From assembly GCA_034522075.1 (NCBI GenBank), contig JAXHLO010000035.1, forward strand, positions 251,375 to 315,374: a stretch of 64,000 bases of DNA. The letters run 5' to 3'. The translations under genes were made by a program, and so were the position numbers. Positions 25,467-34,477 of this stretch are shown here, piece by piece. Numbering within the stretch: the first letter of the stretch is position 1; each line of letters opens with the position of its first letter. The notes below the pieces were generated by a model, which saw only the letters and a program-made list of their open reading frames with translations, did not search any database and was not told the origin of the DNA. This stretch comes from UBA7803 sp034522075. Lineage in GTDB: Bacteria > Pseudomonadota > Gammaproteobacteria > Pseudomonadales > Azotimanducaceae.

Positions 25467-26643
25467 CTCTCTCTCCTGTGCTGGTTGAGCTGCGCCGGGA
25501 ACCATGCCCGAATCGCACCGTGCTGGCCACTGCCAGAGACACCAGCGCCAGCACGCCCAGGGGCAGCAGCGCCAGACGGGCGCTGCCGGCGGCATCCGCC
25601 AGGACACCGCCGAGCAGCGGGACGGCAAAGCCAAGCAGGTAGCCCACGGCAAACATGCCGGCCGCCAGCGGCCCGGTATCGGGCTCCGCGGCGATCTGCG
25701 GAACCAGGCTGACCATGAGAATGAGCTGCACGCAGGTGGACAGACCCAGCACCACCACGGCTACCAGAAACAGGTGGTCAGCCCCGAAGATCACACCCAG
25801 CAGACCAGCGGGCAGAGCCGCTGCTGCGGCAATCACCGGCCAGTGGCGGCCCTCCAGGCGGCGGGCCAGGGCAATCATGAGAAACGATCCGGCCACCTGG
25901 GTCACGTTGAACGCGAACAGCACTGAGGCCAGCCGCCCGCCCTGGCCGCGCTCTTCGAGCACCGAACCCAGATACGCATTGGTGCCGAAAAATCCGGCGG
26001 ACGCCGCCCCCAGCAGGATGCCCAGTTGCCACACCAGCGGATCCCGCCAGCGCGGCTTCCAGGTGATGCCCTCGCCCGCGGCGGCCCGTTCCGTGGCCGA
26101 TCCGTTGTGCAGCTGTACCGCCAGGGCCACCGCCACAGCCGGTACCGACCAGGCCAGCAGCGTGGCCCGCCAGTCACCGTCGAGCAGCGGCATCACCAGC
26201 GGCAGGGTCAGGCCGGCGCCGAGAAACTCGCCCATGAGCAGGCCATTCATATAGACCGCCGAGCCCAGCGCCACCGAGGCCGGACACCAGCGCTTCACCA
26301 GCACCGGCAGAGCCGGTTGCATGACGGCAATGGCCAGGCCGAGCAGGGCCGTCGCGGCGAACAGCAACCAGCCCGGCGGTGCCAGCCCGCGGCCGGCCGA
26401 GGCGGCGGCCAGCAGCACCAGGGCCAGCACCACGGTCAGGCGCGGCCCCAGGCGGGCGATGGCCAGGGAACCCGGCAACGCGCCGAGGGCCAGCATCAGG
26501 ACCGGCACTGTGGTCAGCGCACCGATCTGCGTTTCGTTGAGGTCGAGCTCGATACCGATCATGGGGGCCAGCGGCGGGGCCAGCAGAATGGGCAGGCGCA
26601 TGTACAGGCCCACCAGCCAGAGCAGCACCAGAGTGCCGGCCAT
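25456..26643 (-). CDS. MFS transporter, CynX/NimT-like
   Basis: A 395-residue membrane protein with about 12 hydrophobic segments. Opens LLWLVGLYMRLPILLAPPLAPMIGIELDLNETQIGALTTVPVLMLALGAL, the CynX/NimT (cyanate/nitroimidazole) subfamily pattern, then ARLGPRLTVVLALVLLA. ATG 26643 follows GGAGG at a slightly long 11-base spacing; an in-frame GTG at 26673 is an alternative start. It overlaps the following SDR gene. Cargo unknown. Confidence 0.83.
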   Translation of the reverse strand: MAGTLVLLWLVGLYMRLPILLAPPLAPMIGIELDLNETQIGALTTVPVLMLALGALPGSLAIARLGPRLTVVLALVLLAAASAGRGLAPPGWLLFAATALLGLAIAVMQPALPVLVKRWCPASVALGSAVYMNGLLMGEFLGAGLTLPLVMPLLDGDWRATLLAWSVPAVAVALAVQLHNGSATERAAAGEGITWKPRWRDPLVWQLGILLGAASAGFFGTNAYLGSVLEERGQGGRLASVLFAFNVTQVAGSFLMIALARRLEGRHWPVIAAAAALPAGLLGVIFGADHLFLVAVVVLGLSTCVQLILMVSLVPQIAAEPDTGPLAAGMFAVGYLLGFAVPLLGGVLADAAGSARLALLPLGVLALVSLAVASTVRFGHGSRRSSTSTGERDVR

Positions 26644-26727
26644 GCGGAAATTTGCCTCCAAGTCGGACCTCACCGTAGAGTTGCCGCGGATGCTATCAGG
26701 CTGCGCCCACCGGGCGGGAGATGAAAC

Positions 26728-27093
26728 ATGAGCAAACGCCGCGGCGGGACCGGGCTGGTTTACTCGACCGATCAAGGCGCTTTCTGTCCCGGCTGCCGGC
26801 GCCCGCAGGGTCAATGTGTGTGCCGCGACCGCTCGCGGCCGCGCGGCGGCGGCGACGGTGTGGTGCGCCTGCTGCGCGAGACCAAGGGCCGTAAAGGTGC
26901 CGGCGTTACACTCGTGACCGGTTTACCCCTGTCCGACGACGATCTCACCCGGCTGGCGAAAAAACTCAAATCCCACTGTGGTGTCGGCGGAACGGTCAAG
27001 GACGGCATTATCGAACTGCAGGGCGACCAGCGGGACAAAGCCCTTCCACTGCTCAGCGGCGAAGGCTATCAGGTCAAACGCGCCGGCGGCTGA
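26728..27093 (+). CDS. yciH: YciH/SUI1-like translation factor homologue
   Basis: A 121-residue protein with a Cys-rich N-terminus (FCPGCRRPQGQCVC) and the SUI1 domain: VVRLLRETKGRKGAGVTLVTGL, LKSHCGVGGTVKDGIIELQGDQR. This is the bacterial eIF1-like family (YciH), reported to influence start-codon fidelity and stress translation. It diverges from the MFS gene and is followed by a TPR gene 38 bases later. Confidence 0.94.
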   Translation: MSKRRGGTGLVYSTDQGAFCPGCRRPQGQCVCRDRSRPRGGGDGVVRLLRETKGRKGAGVTLVTGLPLSDDDLTRLAKKLKSHCGVGGTVKDGIIELQGDQRDKALPLLSGEGYQVKRAGG

Positions 27094-27131
27094 CGGGGTA
27101 GAATCACGAATTCGTGGGGGAGGAGCACGGC

Positions 27132-28367
27132 ATGATCAGCGCCTTGGCAGAGGGGGCCCTGAGCGGGGCGTCCACCGCGGGTGCCCGCGCCCTGGACGAC
27201 GCGGTAACCAGCTACCTGGCTTCCCGAGCCGACACGCCGGTCATTCTCAAACGGGCGCTGGCGACGGATCCGGAGCATCTCATGGCGCGCTGCCTGATGG
27301 GCTACCTGACCCGACTGGCCGGCGACCCGGCCAACGCGGCCCGCGCCCGAGCGTTGCATGAAGCGCTGCGCCGGCAGGTAGACAGCGGCGCCGCAAGCGC
27401 GTGGGAACGCGCCCATGTGCAGGCCCTCGGCCTGTGGCTGGACGATCACCTGCACGCGCTGATGGCTCACTTCGAAGCACTGCTCGATCAGCACCCCACT
27501 GACATTCTGGCGCTGCGCATGCTCCACTATCTGTATTTCTACGACGGCGACGCCGGGCGCATGCGCGACTCGGTCGCCGCCCGGCTGAATGCCTTTGCCG
27601 GCCATCCCGCGGAAGGTTATGTGAAGGGCATGCTGGCCTTCGGACTGGAGGAAGCCGGTGATTATGCCCAGGCGGAACATTACGGCCGCGAAGCCGTGGC
27701 CGTGGAACCGCAGGATATCTGGGCTGCCCATGCAGTCGCCCACGTGATGGAGATGCAGGGCCGCAGCGCCGACGGTATTGCCTGGATCCGCGAGCTCCGG
27801 CCAGGCTGGCAGGCGGCCAACAACTTCCGCTTCCATCTTGACTGGCACGAAGCGCTCTTCCATCTGAGCGAGCACGACCTGGATGCCGCGCTGGCCCTGT
27901 ACGACCACGACGTGGCGCCGGCCGTAGACGACGACTTCTACCTCGATCTGTGCAATGCGGCTTCCCTGCTGCTGCGTCTGGAGGCCCACGGCTGCGACGT
28001 CGGCGAGCGCTGGCTGCCTCTGGCCCGGGTAGCGGAGCACCACTGCCGGGACACGGAACTGGTATTCGCCAGCCTGCACTACCTGATGCCGCTGTTGAAG
28101 ACCGACCACCCAGCGGCCGGCGCGCTGCTGGCGGAGCTGGAATTGTGGGCGCGCCGCGATACGACTCAAGGGCATGTCGTGCGGGACGTGGCCCGGCATG
28201 TGGCGGCGTTCCTGGCCGCATTGCACGAAGCCGATCATGCCGCCGCGGCCGGCCACTTCGAAACATTCCGGCATGACCTGCACCGCATCGGCGGCAGTCA
28301 TGCTCAGCGCGAGCTGTTCCACATTCTCGATCGGCAGACCCCGGAGAACAACGGCCATGGCATCTAA
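27132..28367 (+). CDS. TTC38-like tetratricopeptide repeat protein
   Basis: A 411-residue soluble helical protein resembling eukaryotic TTC38 and its bacterial relatives: PTDILALRMLHYLYFYDGDAGRMRDSV, GYVKGMLAFGLEEAGDYAQAEHYGREAV and DIWAAHAVAHVMEMQGR. ATG 27132 is placed by a GGGGGAGGAG site eight bases upstream. No signal peptide. The stop overlaps the following MFS gene by 11 bases, so the two are coupled. Role unknown. Confidence 0.85.
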   Translation: MISALAEGALSGASTAGARALDDAVTSYLASRADTPVILKRALATDPEHLMARCLMGYLTRLAGDPANAARARALHEALRRQVDSGAASAWERAHVQALGLWLDDHLHALMAHFEALLDQHPTDILALRMLHYLYFYDGDAGRMRDSVAARLNAFAGHPAEGYVKGMLAFGLEEAGDYAQAEHYGREAVAVEPQDIWAAHAVAHVMEMQGRSADGIAWIRELRPGWQAANNFRFHLDWHEALFHLSEHDLDAALALYDHDVAPAVDDDFYLDLCNAASLLLRLEAHGCDVGERWLPLARVAEHHCRDTELVFASLHYLMPLLKTDHPAAGALLAELELWARRDTTQGHVVRDVARHVAAFLAALHEADHAAAAGHFETFRHDLHRIGGSHAQRELFHILDRQTPENNGHGI

Positions 28368-29676
28368 GTTCAGCGAGCGCGTTGCCAGCAAACCCTGGTA
28401 CAAATGGTATGCTCTGGGCCTGCTGACGGTCGTCTACGCCTCGAGCCAGGTCGACCGGCAGATCATGGGCATGGTGCTCGAGCCCATCAAACAGGAGCTC
28501 GGGGCCAGTGACACGGCCATGGGCTTTCTCATCGGCCTGACCTTCGCCATCTTCTATGCCACCCTGGGCATGCCCATCGCCATGTTCGCCGACCGCAGCA
28601 ACCGGCGGAACATCATCACGGCGGCCATCACCATCTGGAGCGCCATGACGGTGGCCTGCGGCTATGCAGCAAACTTTCTGCAGCTCGCCCTGGCGCGTAT
28701 CGGGGTCGCCGTGGGCGAGGCCGGCTCCACGCCGCCGTCCCACTCCATCATTTCCGATCTGTTTCCGGTGGAAACCCGCGGTACCGCCATGGGCATATTC
28801 GCCCTGGGCGTCAACCTGGGGCTGCTGATTGCCTACCTGGGCGGCGGCTGGCTGGTGGACAACGTGGGCTGGCGGATGACCTTCGTGGCGGTGGGTGTGC
28901 CGGGCATCGTCATCGCCGCGTTCCTCTACTTCACCACCATCGAGCCGGAACGCGGCGCCACCGACGTGCACCGCCCGACGCTGGGCGACGACGCGCCGCC
29001 ATTCCTGACCGTGTGGGCCTATATGTGGAATACCCGGTCCGTGCGCCATCTGACCATCGGTGCGGCGCTGGCGGGGTTCATCGGCTACGGCTTCGTGCTG
29101 TGGATGCCCACCTTTCTGATCCGTTCTCACGGCCTCAGCCCGACGGAGGTGGGTCTCGCCCTGGCCCTGCTCACCGGCATCGTCGGCGGACTCGGGACGT
29201 TCAGTGCCGGACGCCTGGCCGACGTACTGGCGAAACGCGACGAACGCTGGCGGGCCTGGGTGGTGGCTGCCGCCAAGGCGGGCTACATTCCGTTCCTGGC
29301 GGCCGTGTTCCTGGTGGACAACGTCTGGGTCGCTCTGGGGCTCTACATCGTTCCCGCTTTCTTCGGCGGCTACTATCTTGCTCCCACCTTCGCCCTGGTA
29401 CAGAGCCTGGTCAGCCTGCGCATGCGCGCCCTGGCGTCGAGCATCCTGTTGTTCATTCTCAACATCATCGGCCTGGGCTTCGGACCGCAGCTCGTCGGTG
29501 TCATGTCCGACATGTTCGCCCCCCTCTACGGCCGGCATTCACTGGCCATGGCGCTGCTGGTCCTGACCTTTCTGAACCTCTGGTGCGCCTTCCACTATCT
29601 GATGGCCGGCCGCACTCTGCGCGCCGACCAGGATGCCCAGAACGACCGGAACGCGGCGGCGGGTACGGCCCGTTAG
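28357..29676 (+). CDS. MFS transporter, Spinster/ACS-like
   Basis: A 439-residue 12-segment transporter: WYALGLLTVVYASSQVDRQIMGMVLEPIKQELG, then MPIAMFADRSNRRNIITAA (motif A) and GVAVGEAGSTPPSHSIISDLFPVETRGTAMGI. The acidic VDRQ in the first helix and the GEAGSTPPS loop are typical of the Spinster-related group, which in other organisms moves sphingoid or organic-anion cargo. It begins within the TPR gene. Cargo is not deducible, though an S1P-lyase-like gene lies immediately beyond on the other strand. Confidence 0.87.
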   Translation: MASKFSERVASKPWYKWYALGLLTVVYASSQVDRQIMGMVLEPIKQELGASDTAMGFLIGLTFAIFYATLGMPIAMFADRSNRRNIITAAITIWSAMTVACGYAANFLQLALARIGVAVGEAGSTPPSHSIISDLFPVETRGTAMGIFALGVNLGLLIAYLGGGWLVDNVGWRMTFVAVGVPGIVIAAFLYFTTIEPERGATDVHRPTLGDDAPPFLTVWAYMWNTRSVRHLTIGAALAGFIGYGFVLWMPTFLIRSHGLSPTEVGLALALLTGIVGGLGTFSAGRLADVLAKRDERWRAWVVAAAKAGYIPFLAAVFLVDNVWVALGLYIVPAFFGGYYLAPTFALVQSLVSLRMRALASSILLFILNIIGLGFGPQLVGVMSDMFAPLYGRHSLAMALLVLTFLNLWCAFHYLMAGRTLRADQDAQNDRNAAAGTAR

Positions 29677-29691
29677 GCGCGGCAGGGCAAC

Positions 29692-30945
29692 CTATTCCAG
29701 CGTCGCGTAGTTGGTCGAGCGATCGTCGGTACGTTTGTCGCGCACCTCGGCGGCGCATTCTGCCAGGTCTTTCAGGTATTGATCGATGACGCCGGTATTG
29801 CTGTTACTCACCGTGGAGTGCAGGGTGTCCGGCGGCCCCTGACGGTCGTGGAACCAGCCCCGGGCCAGCAGCGCGTCGCCCAGAGCGAATACGTCCAGAG
29901 GATGCGCCGCCTGCGGATCCGCGGCCATGGCCACCAGATGATATGCACCGTCGCCCAGCACCCGCAGGCCGTCGATGGCGGCGATGCCGGCGCGCATCTG
30001 ATCGGCATTGGCCAGCGTCGTACGGGTCAGCTCCAGATAGCCCTCCCGCCCCAGGTGTTGAATCACCGCCCAGGCCGCCGCCATGGGCAGGCCGGAGCGG
30101 GTTCCCTGCAGGTTGGGCGAGGCATAGAAGCCGCCCAGCCAGCCGTCGAACACGAACGTCTGGTAGCGGCGCAGCGCTTTGCTCCGATGCAGAATGACCG
30201 ACACGCCCTTGGGCGCGTAGCCCAGCTTGTGAATGTCGGCAGAGATGGAAGTCACGCCGTCGACGCGGAAATCCCAGGGCGGTACCGGACGCCCCAGTTG
30301 CTCGGCAAACGGCAATACGAAGCCGCCCATACAGCCGTCCACGTGACAGTTGGCATCGACGCTGGCGGCCAGCTCGGCAATGGCCGGGATGGGGTCCACC
30401 ACACCCTGCGGATACTGCGGCGCGGAGCCCACCACCAGCACCGTGTTGGGTCCTACGGCCCGGGCCATAGCGTCCACATCCGCGGTCCAATCGTCGCGCA
30501 CCGGGGTCTTGCGCACCTGCAGGCCGAACAGGTGAGCGCCCTTGTGAAAAGCTGCATGGGCGCTTTCCGCCAGGACGATCTCGCCGTCGGTGATGCCCCG
30601 TTCTTCGCGGCCCCGTTCCCGTGCGGCCAGCACGGCGCAGAGAATGGACTCGGTACCGCCGCTGGTCAGGAACCCGGCCACCGAGTCCGGGCCGTTCAGC
30701 AGATCGGCCGTCCACCCCACCACCTCGGACTGTATCTGGCCCAGCGAGGGGAAAGCCTTGGTATTCAGGGCGTTCTCGTGCAGATACAGGGCCGCCGCCC
30801 GCTCCGCGACTTCGTGCACCCCGGGGCCGCCGTCGTAGATCATGCCGAAGGCGCGCCCCTCCTGCCATTTCACATCGTCGGCACGCTTGGCTTCGAGATC
30901 GGCCAGCACGTCGTCCGGCGACCGGCCGTTTTGCGGAAAACCCAT
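29692..30945 (-). CDS. PLP-dependent decarboxylase, sphingosine-1-phosphate lyase-like
   Basis: A 417-residue group II PLP enzyme. The core reads FLTSGGTESILCAVLAARER, CHVDGCMGGFVLPFAEQLG, and TSISADIHKLGYAPKGVSVIL, with Lys240 as the Schiff-base lysine. The HKxGYAPKG form is that of S1P lyase rather than glutamate decarboxylase. The S1PL family in bacteria breaks phosphorylated long-chain bases, though some homologues decarboxylate amino acids. No membrane segment is seen, as usual for bacterial forms. A GGGGAGAG site precedes ATG 30945. Confidence 0.85.
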   Translation of the reverse strand: MGFPQNGRSPDDVLADLEAKRADDVKWQEGRAFGMIYDGGPGVHEVAERAAALYLHENALNTKAFPSLGQIQSEVVGWTADLLNGPDSVAGFLTSGGTESILCAVLAARERGREERGITDGEIVLAESAHAAFHKGAHLFGLQVRKTPVRDDWTADVDAMARAVGPNTVLVVGSAPQYPQGVVDPIPAIAELAASVDANCHVDGCMGGFVLPFAEQLGRPVPPWDFRVDGVTSISADIHKLGYAPKGVSVILHRSKALRRYQTFVFDGWLGGFYASPNLQGTRSGLPMAAAWAVIQHLGREGYLELTRTTLANADQMRAGIAAIDGLRVLGDGAYHLVAMAADPQAAHPLDVFALGDALLARGWFHDRQGPPDTLHSTVSNSNTGVIDQYLKDLAECAAEVRDKRTDDRSTNYATLE

Positions 30946-31042
30946 GCTCTCTCCCCGTCTGTGTGTCCGCAGAGAATACCGCACCTGCCGCCATGACATC
31001 GATACGGCCACGCCCGATCCCCGGCCTGGTAAACTGGCATGC

Positions 31043-31333
31043 ATGACCAGCGCCGAACACCAACTCGCCATGCAGGGCCGTATCGAAGGCCGGGTGCAGG
31101 GCGTCGCTTTCCGCGCCTCCATGCGGGCCGAGGCCCAGCGCTGCGGGGCCGCGGGCTGGGTACGCAACCTGCCCGACGGCGCCGTGGAGTTTCTCGCCCA
31201 GGGGGACAGCCGCAACGTCCGCCAGCTCCTCGACTGGGCGCGCCGCGGGCCGCCCGGCGCCAGCGTGGACGGCTTCAATACCTTCGAGGTGCAACCCGAA
31301 CGGAACCTGACGGATTTCGAAATCCGTGGCTGA
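31043..31333 (+). CDS. acyP: acylphosphatase
   Basis: A 96-residue protein with the two catalytic residues, Arg24 in GRVQGVAFRASM and Asn42 in GWVRNLPDGAVE. It hydrolyses acyl phosphates. The usual glycine before FR is alanine here (GVAFR). ATG 31043 gives the standard size. The stop overlaps the exonuclease gene by 8 bases. Confidence 0.94.
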   Translation: MTSAEHQLAMQGRIEGRVQGVAFRASMRAEAQRCGAAGWVRNLPDGAVEFLAQGDSRNVRQLLDWARRGPPGASVDGFNTFEVQPERNLTDFEIRG

Positions 31334-32120
31334 CCGGCTCACGCGCATTCTGAGCTGGAACGTCAACGGTCTGCGTGCCTGCGCCCGCAAGGGCTATCTG
31401 GACTTCCTCGCCGAGGCCGACGCAGACATCGTCGGCCTGCAGGAGGTGCGCGCCTTCCCCGAGCAGCTCGACGACGCCGTGCGCCAGCCCGACGGCTGGC
31501 ACAGTGCCTTCGCCCCCGCCGAGAAGCCCGGCTACAGCGGCGTGGCCGTCTACTCGCGGCGCCCGCCGGACGACGTGGAAACCAGCCTGGGGGAACAGCG
31601 TTTCGACCGCGAAGGACGTTTCATCGTCGCCCGCTTCGGCCGCCTGCGGGTGGCCAGCGTGTACTTCCCCAAGGGCAGCGGGCGCGACCGGGACAACAGC
31701 CGCGTCGCCTACAAAATGGATTTCTACGCCGCCGTGTTCGAGCGGGTGCAGCAACTGAAACGCGCCGGGCCGATCTTCGTGCTGGGCGACTACAACACCG
31801 CGCATCAGGAGATCGACCTGGCCCGGCCGAAATCGAACACCCGCACCAGCGGGTTTCTGCCGGAAGAGCGGGCCGAGCTCGACCGCTGGCTGAATGCCGG
31901 CTGGCAGGACACCTTCCGGGCCCATCATCCCGACGAACCGGGTCACTACACCTGGTGGGCTCAATGGGCCAATGCGCGCAGGAACAATGTGGGGTGGCGC
32001 ATCGACTACGTGCTCGCCTCGCCGGCGGCGGCCCGCCGGGTCCGGGATGCCTTCATCTGGCCCCAGGTGACCGGGTCGGATCATTGCCCGCTGGGGGTCG
32101 ACTACGCCCCCGGCGATTGA
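31326..32120 (+). CDS. exodeoxyribonuclease III / AP endonuclease (second copy, intact)
   Basis: A 264-residue enzyme from GTG 31326, inside the acylphosphatase gene. Catalytic motifs are ILSWNVNGLRA, DIVGLQEVRAF (metal Glu), FVLGDYNTAH, RIDYVLAS and VTGSDHCPLGVDY (catalytic Asp-His). The NxxGLRAxxRKGYLDFL opening places it in the ExoA/APE-like branch, distinct from the xthA-like copy at 15794. It repairs abasic DNA. Confidence 0.92.
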   Translation: MADRLTRILSWNVNGLRACARKGYLDFLAEADADIVGLQEVRAFPEQLDDAVRQPDGWHSAFAPAEKPGYSGVAVYSRRPPDDVETSLGEQRFDREGRFIVARFGRLRVASVYFPKGSGRDRDNSRVAYKMDFYAAVFERVQQLKRAGPIFVLGDYNTAHQEIDLARPKSNTRTSGFLPEERAELDRWLNAGWQDTFRAHHPDEPGHYTWWAQWANARRNNVGWRIDYVLASPAAARRVRDAFIWPQVTGSDHCPLGVDYAPGD

Positions 32121-32129
32121 GCGCCTCAG

Positions 32130-32894
32130 CTACGTCCGCGCCCTGGCTGCCGCCTCCCGGGCCTTGCGGACTTTCTCGTTGGTCTGGTTGAACAGCAGCT
32201 CGCGGCGCTGTTTCTCTTCCTCCTCCGTGCGCTCCTGCTGACCCAGCTCCCGCTGAACCTGCCAGCCCTTGTCCACCCCCGGACGCTCGCCCACTTCATC
32301 CACCCAGCGCTTCAGATTGGGGAACGTCTGCCAGACGCTTTCGTCGAACAGCCGGCCGGCCAGCATGGCCCAGGGCCAGGTGATGATATCGGCGATGCTG
32401 TATTCGTCACCGGCCAGATACTGGTTGGCGGAAAGCTGCGCATCCATCACCCCGCAGAGGCGATCAACCTCGCCGACGAAGCGCTTGGTCCCGTACTCGA
32501 GCTGCGCCGGATCACCGGCGATGTTCTTGCCGTAGTTCTTGAAGTGATTGGCATTGCCCATCATCGGCCCCAGGTTGGCCATCTGCCAGTGCACCCACTG
32601 CAGCACCGTATAGCGCCGGGCCGGGTCGGCAGGCAGGAACTTGCCGGTCTTGTCCGCCAGATACTCGAGAATGGCCCCCGACTCGAACAGGGCAAGGGGC
32701 TCGCCGCCGCCGAGCGGCTCGTGATCGACGATGGCGGGCATGCGGTTGTTCGGGCTGATGCGCAGGAACCCGGGCCTGAACTGATCGCCGCCGCCGATAT
32801 CCACCGGCACGATGTTGTAGTCCAGCCCGCACTCCTCGAGCATGATGGTCACTTTCCAGCCGTTGGGCGTCGGCCAGTAGTACACGTCGATCAT
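32130..32894 (-). CDS. glutathione S-transferase family protein (YfcG/Ure2-like)
   Basis: A 254-residue GST: VYYWPTPNGWKVTIMLEECGLDYNIVPVDI thioredoxin-like domain, NNRMPAIVDHEP (the cis-Pro glutathione contact), LFESGAILEYLADKTG, and a helical domain with YSIADIITWPWA. The TPNGWKVTIMLEE opening is that of YfcG-type disulfide-bond reductases. The C-terminus carries a charged extension (ERTEEEEKQRRE). The 15-base motif at 32921-32935 lies just upstream. Confidence 0.9.
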   Translation of the reverse strand: MIDVYYWPTPNGWKVTIMLEECGLDYNIVPVDIGGGDQFRPGFLRISPNNRMPAIVDHEPLGGGEPLALFESGAILEYLADKTGKFLPADPARRYTVLQWVHWQMANLGPMMGNANHFKNYGKNIAGDPAQLEYGTKRFVGEVDRLCGVMDAQLSANQYLAGDEYSIADIITWPWAMLAGRLFDESVWQTFPNLKRWVDEVGERPGVDKGWQVQRELGQQERTEEEEKQRRELLFNQTNEKVRKAREAAARART

Positions 32895-32920
32895 GGCAGC
32901 GTTCTCCTCAATGGCTGGTC

Positions 32921-32935
32921 TGATCAGGGTACTAA
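32921..32935 (-). promoter_or_regulatory. TTAGTA(C/A)CCTGATCA motif, copy upstream of the GST gene
   Basis: On the reverse strand the sequence TTAGTACCCTGATCA lies 27-41 bases before the GST start. The same 15-mer with one substitution occurs upstream of the VOC gene at 56863-56877, in the same orientation to its gene. A shared operator or promoter element is possible; nothing further identifies the binding protein. Confidence 0.35.
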
Positions 32936-33010
32936 ACCTCTCCCCTTGCGGCCATTGGCCGGCAGCAGGCGTCTGACGTAGGCTGCCGGCAACGCCAGTC
33001 GGAGTCGTCC

Positions 33011-33355
33011 ATGTATTTCATCTTCGAGGTTCACGTGAAGGCCGGCTATCGCGCCGAACAGTATGCCGACGCCTGGGTGCGCGCCAGTGAGATCATCCAG
33101 CAGGCGCCGGGCGCCCGGGGCACCCGGCTGCACCGCAAGATCGACGACCCATCGGTGCTGCTGGCGATCGCCAGCTGGGAATCCAAGGCTGCCCGGGATG
33201 CGATGGAGGCGCGCCCCAGCGAGCGGGTGCGCGCCATCATCGCCGAACAGGCCCAGTTCGTGGATATCCGGGTCATCGGCGAATTCGACGACCCGGAATG
33301 GGTGGTGGAACCGGAAGCTACCGAAGGCTACAGCCGCCCGGCAAACTCGTCGTAG
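33011..33355 (+). CDS. antibiotic biosynthesis monooxygenase (ABM) domain protein
   Basis: A 114-residue dimeric alpha-beta-barrel protein: MYFIFEVHVKAGYRAEQYADAWVRASEIIQ, ARGTRLHRKIDDPSVLLAIASWESKAARDAM. No signal peptide, unlike the exported relative at 6210. Proteins of this fold oxidise or simply bind small aromatics. Its last 28 bases overlap the end of the convergent nspC gene. Confidence 0.8.
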   Translation: MYFIFEVHVKAGYRAEQYADAWVRASEIIQQAPGARGTRLHRKIDDPSVLLAIASWESKAARDAMEARPSERVRAIIAEQAQFVDIRVIGEFDDPEWVVEPEATEGYSRPANSS

Positions 33356-34477
33356 CCGAATTCCTTGACGACCTGCAGATCGTCGGTTCGAGCATCCCAT
33401 ACAGCGATAGCCGGCAACGGCATGCCATTGAAGGTGTTGGTCTTGACGATGGTATAGGGTGCCAGGTCGAGGAAGACCAGCCGGCTGCCTACGGTCAGCG
33501 GCGCATCGAAGCTGTAGTCGCCGAACACATCGCCGGCCAGGCACGTGGCCCCGGCCAGACGGTAGTCGCAGGCGCGCTCGCCGGGCGCACCCGCCCCCAG
33601 CACGTCCGGCCGGTAACGGGCCTCGATGACGTCCGGCGTATGACAGGTGGCGGAGGTATCGAGCACGGCCACGGGGCCGTCATTGTCAGTTATATCGAGA
33701 ACTTCGGTAACCAGAACACCGGCGTCGTAGACGACGGCTTCGCCCGGTTCCAGATAGACCTGCACCTGGTGACGCTCGGCAAGCGCGGCGGTCAACCGCG
33801 ACAAGCCTTGCCACATCGTAACCGGGTTCGGTGATGAGATGACCGCCGCCCAGGTTGAGCCAGCGGGCGCGTTCCAGCAATGCCGGAAACCGTTCCTCCA
33901 GCGCCGTCACCGTACGTTCCAGCGGTGCCAGCCCCTGTTCACAAAGCGCGTGCACGTGCAGACCCGACAAGGCTTCGAAGTCGAGGCCCTGCAGGCTGTC
34001 GGCCACCGCCCCCAGCCGCGACCGGGGCGCGCAGGGGTCGTACAGCGGATCCGGCGCAGCGCCCTGCCGCGGATTGACCCGCAGGCCGACACTGACGCCG
34101 CGGTCGGCGGCATGGGCGGCAAAACGCTGCCACTGGCCGGCGGAATTGAAGATGACGTGATCCGACAGGGTCAGCACCTGCTCCAGCTCATCGGAACGGA
34201 ACGCGACGGAGAACGTGTGCACTTCGCCGCCGAAGCGCTCCCGCCCCAGGCGCGCTTCGAACAGTCCGCTGGCCGCGGTGCCGGCCAGGGTCGACATGAG
34301 CTGATCGGCCAGGCACGGCGAGGCAAATGCCTTCAGGGCCAGCAGCACCCGGGCGCCGCCGTCCCGCTGTACCCGATCGAGAATGGCGAGATTGCGCGCG
34401 AGCGCGAGCCGGTCCAGGACGAAGCACGGGGTCGGCAGATCTTCGATAGCCAGTGCCGCGAAGTGCTCTCCACTCAC
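33328..34477 (-). pseudogene. nspC: carboxynorspermidine decarboxylase, one frameshift
   Basis: PLP-dependent decarboxylase of the alanine-racemase fold: DLPTPCFVLDRLALARNL, LLALKAFASP with the PLP lysine, ASGLFEARLGRERFGGEVHTFS, HVHALCEQG, LNLGGGHLI, then in the shifted frame YLEPGEAVVYDAGVLVTEVLDI and LAGDVFGDYSF. Reads change near 33805, where one base is gained or lost after GYDVARL. All family motifs are present on the two sides. It makes norspermidine or spermidine from the carboxy-precursor. It overlaps the upstream dehydrogenase gene by four bases. A sequencing indel is a real possibility because the partner gene is intact. Confidence 0.85.

Noticed and set aside
27280..29538. A 752-codon reverse-strand open frame
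   Set aside because: It covers the TPR and MFS genes, which have full family motifs; the antisense product is low-complexity and matches nothing.
29804..31390. A 528-codon reverse frame running from the PLP decarboxylase across acylphosphatase
   Set aside because: Overlaps two recognised genes in other frames and has no family signature.
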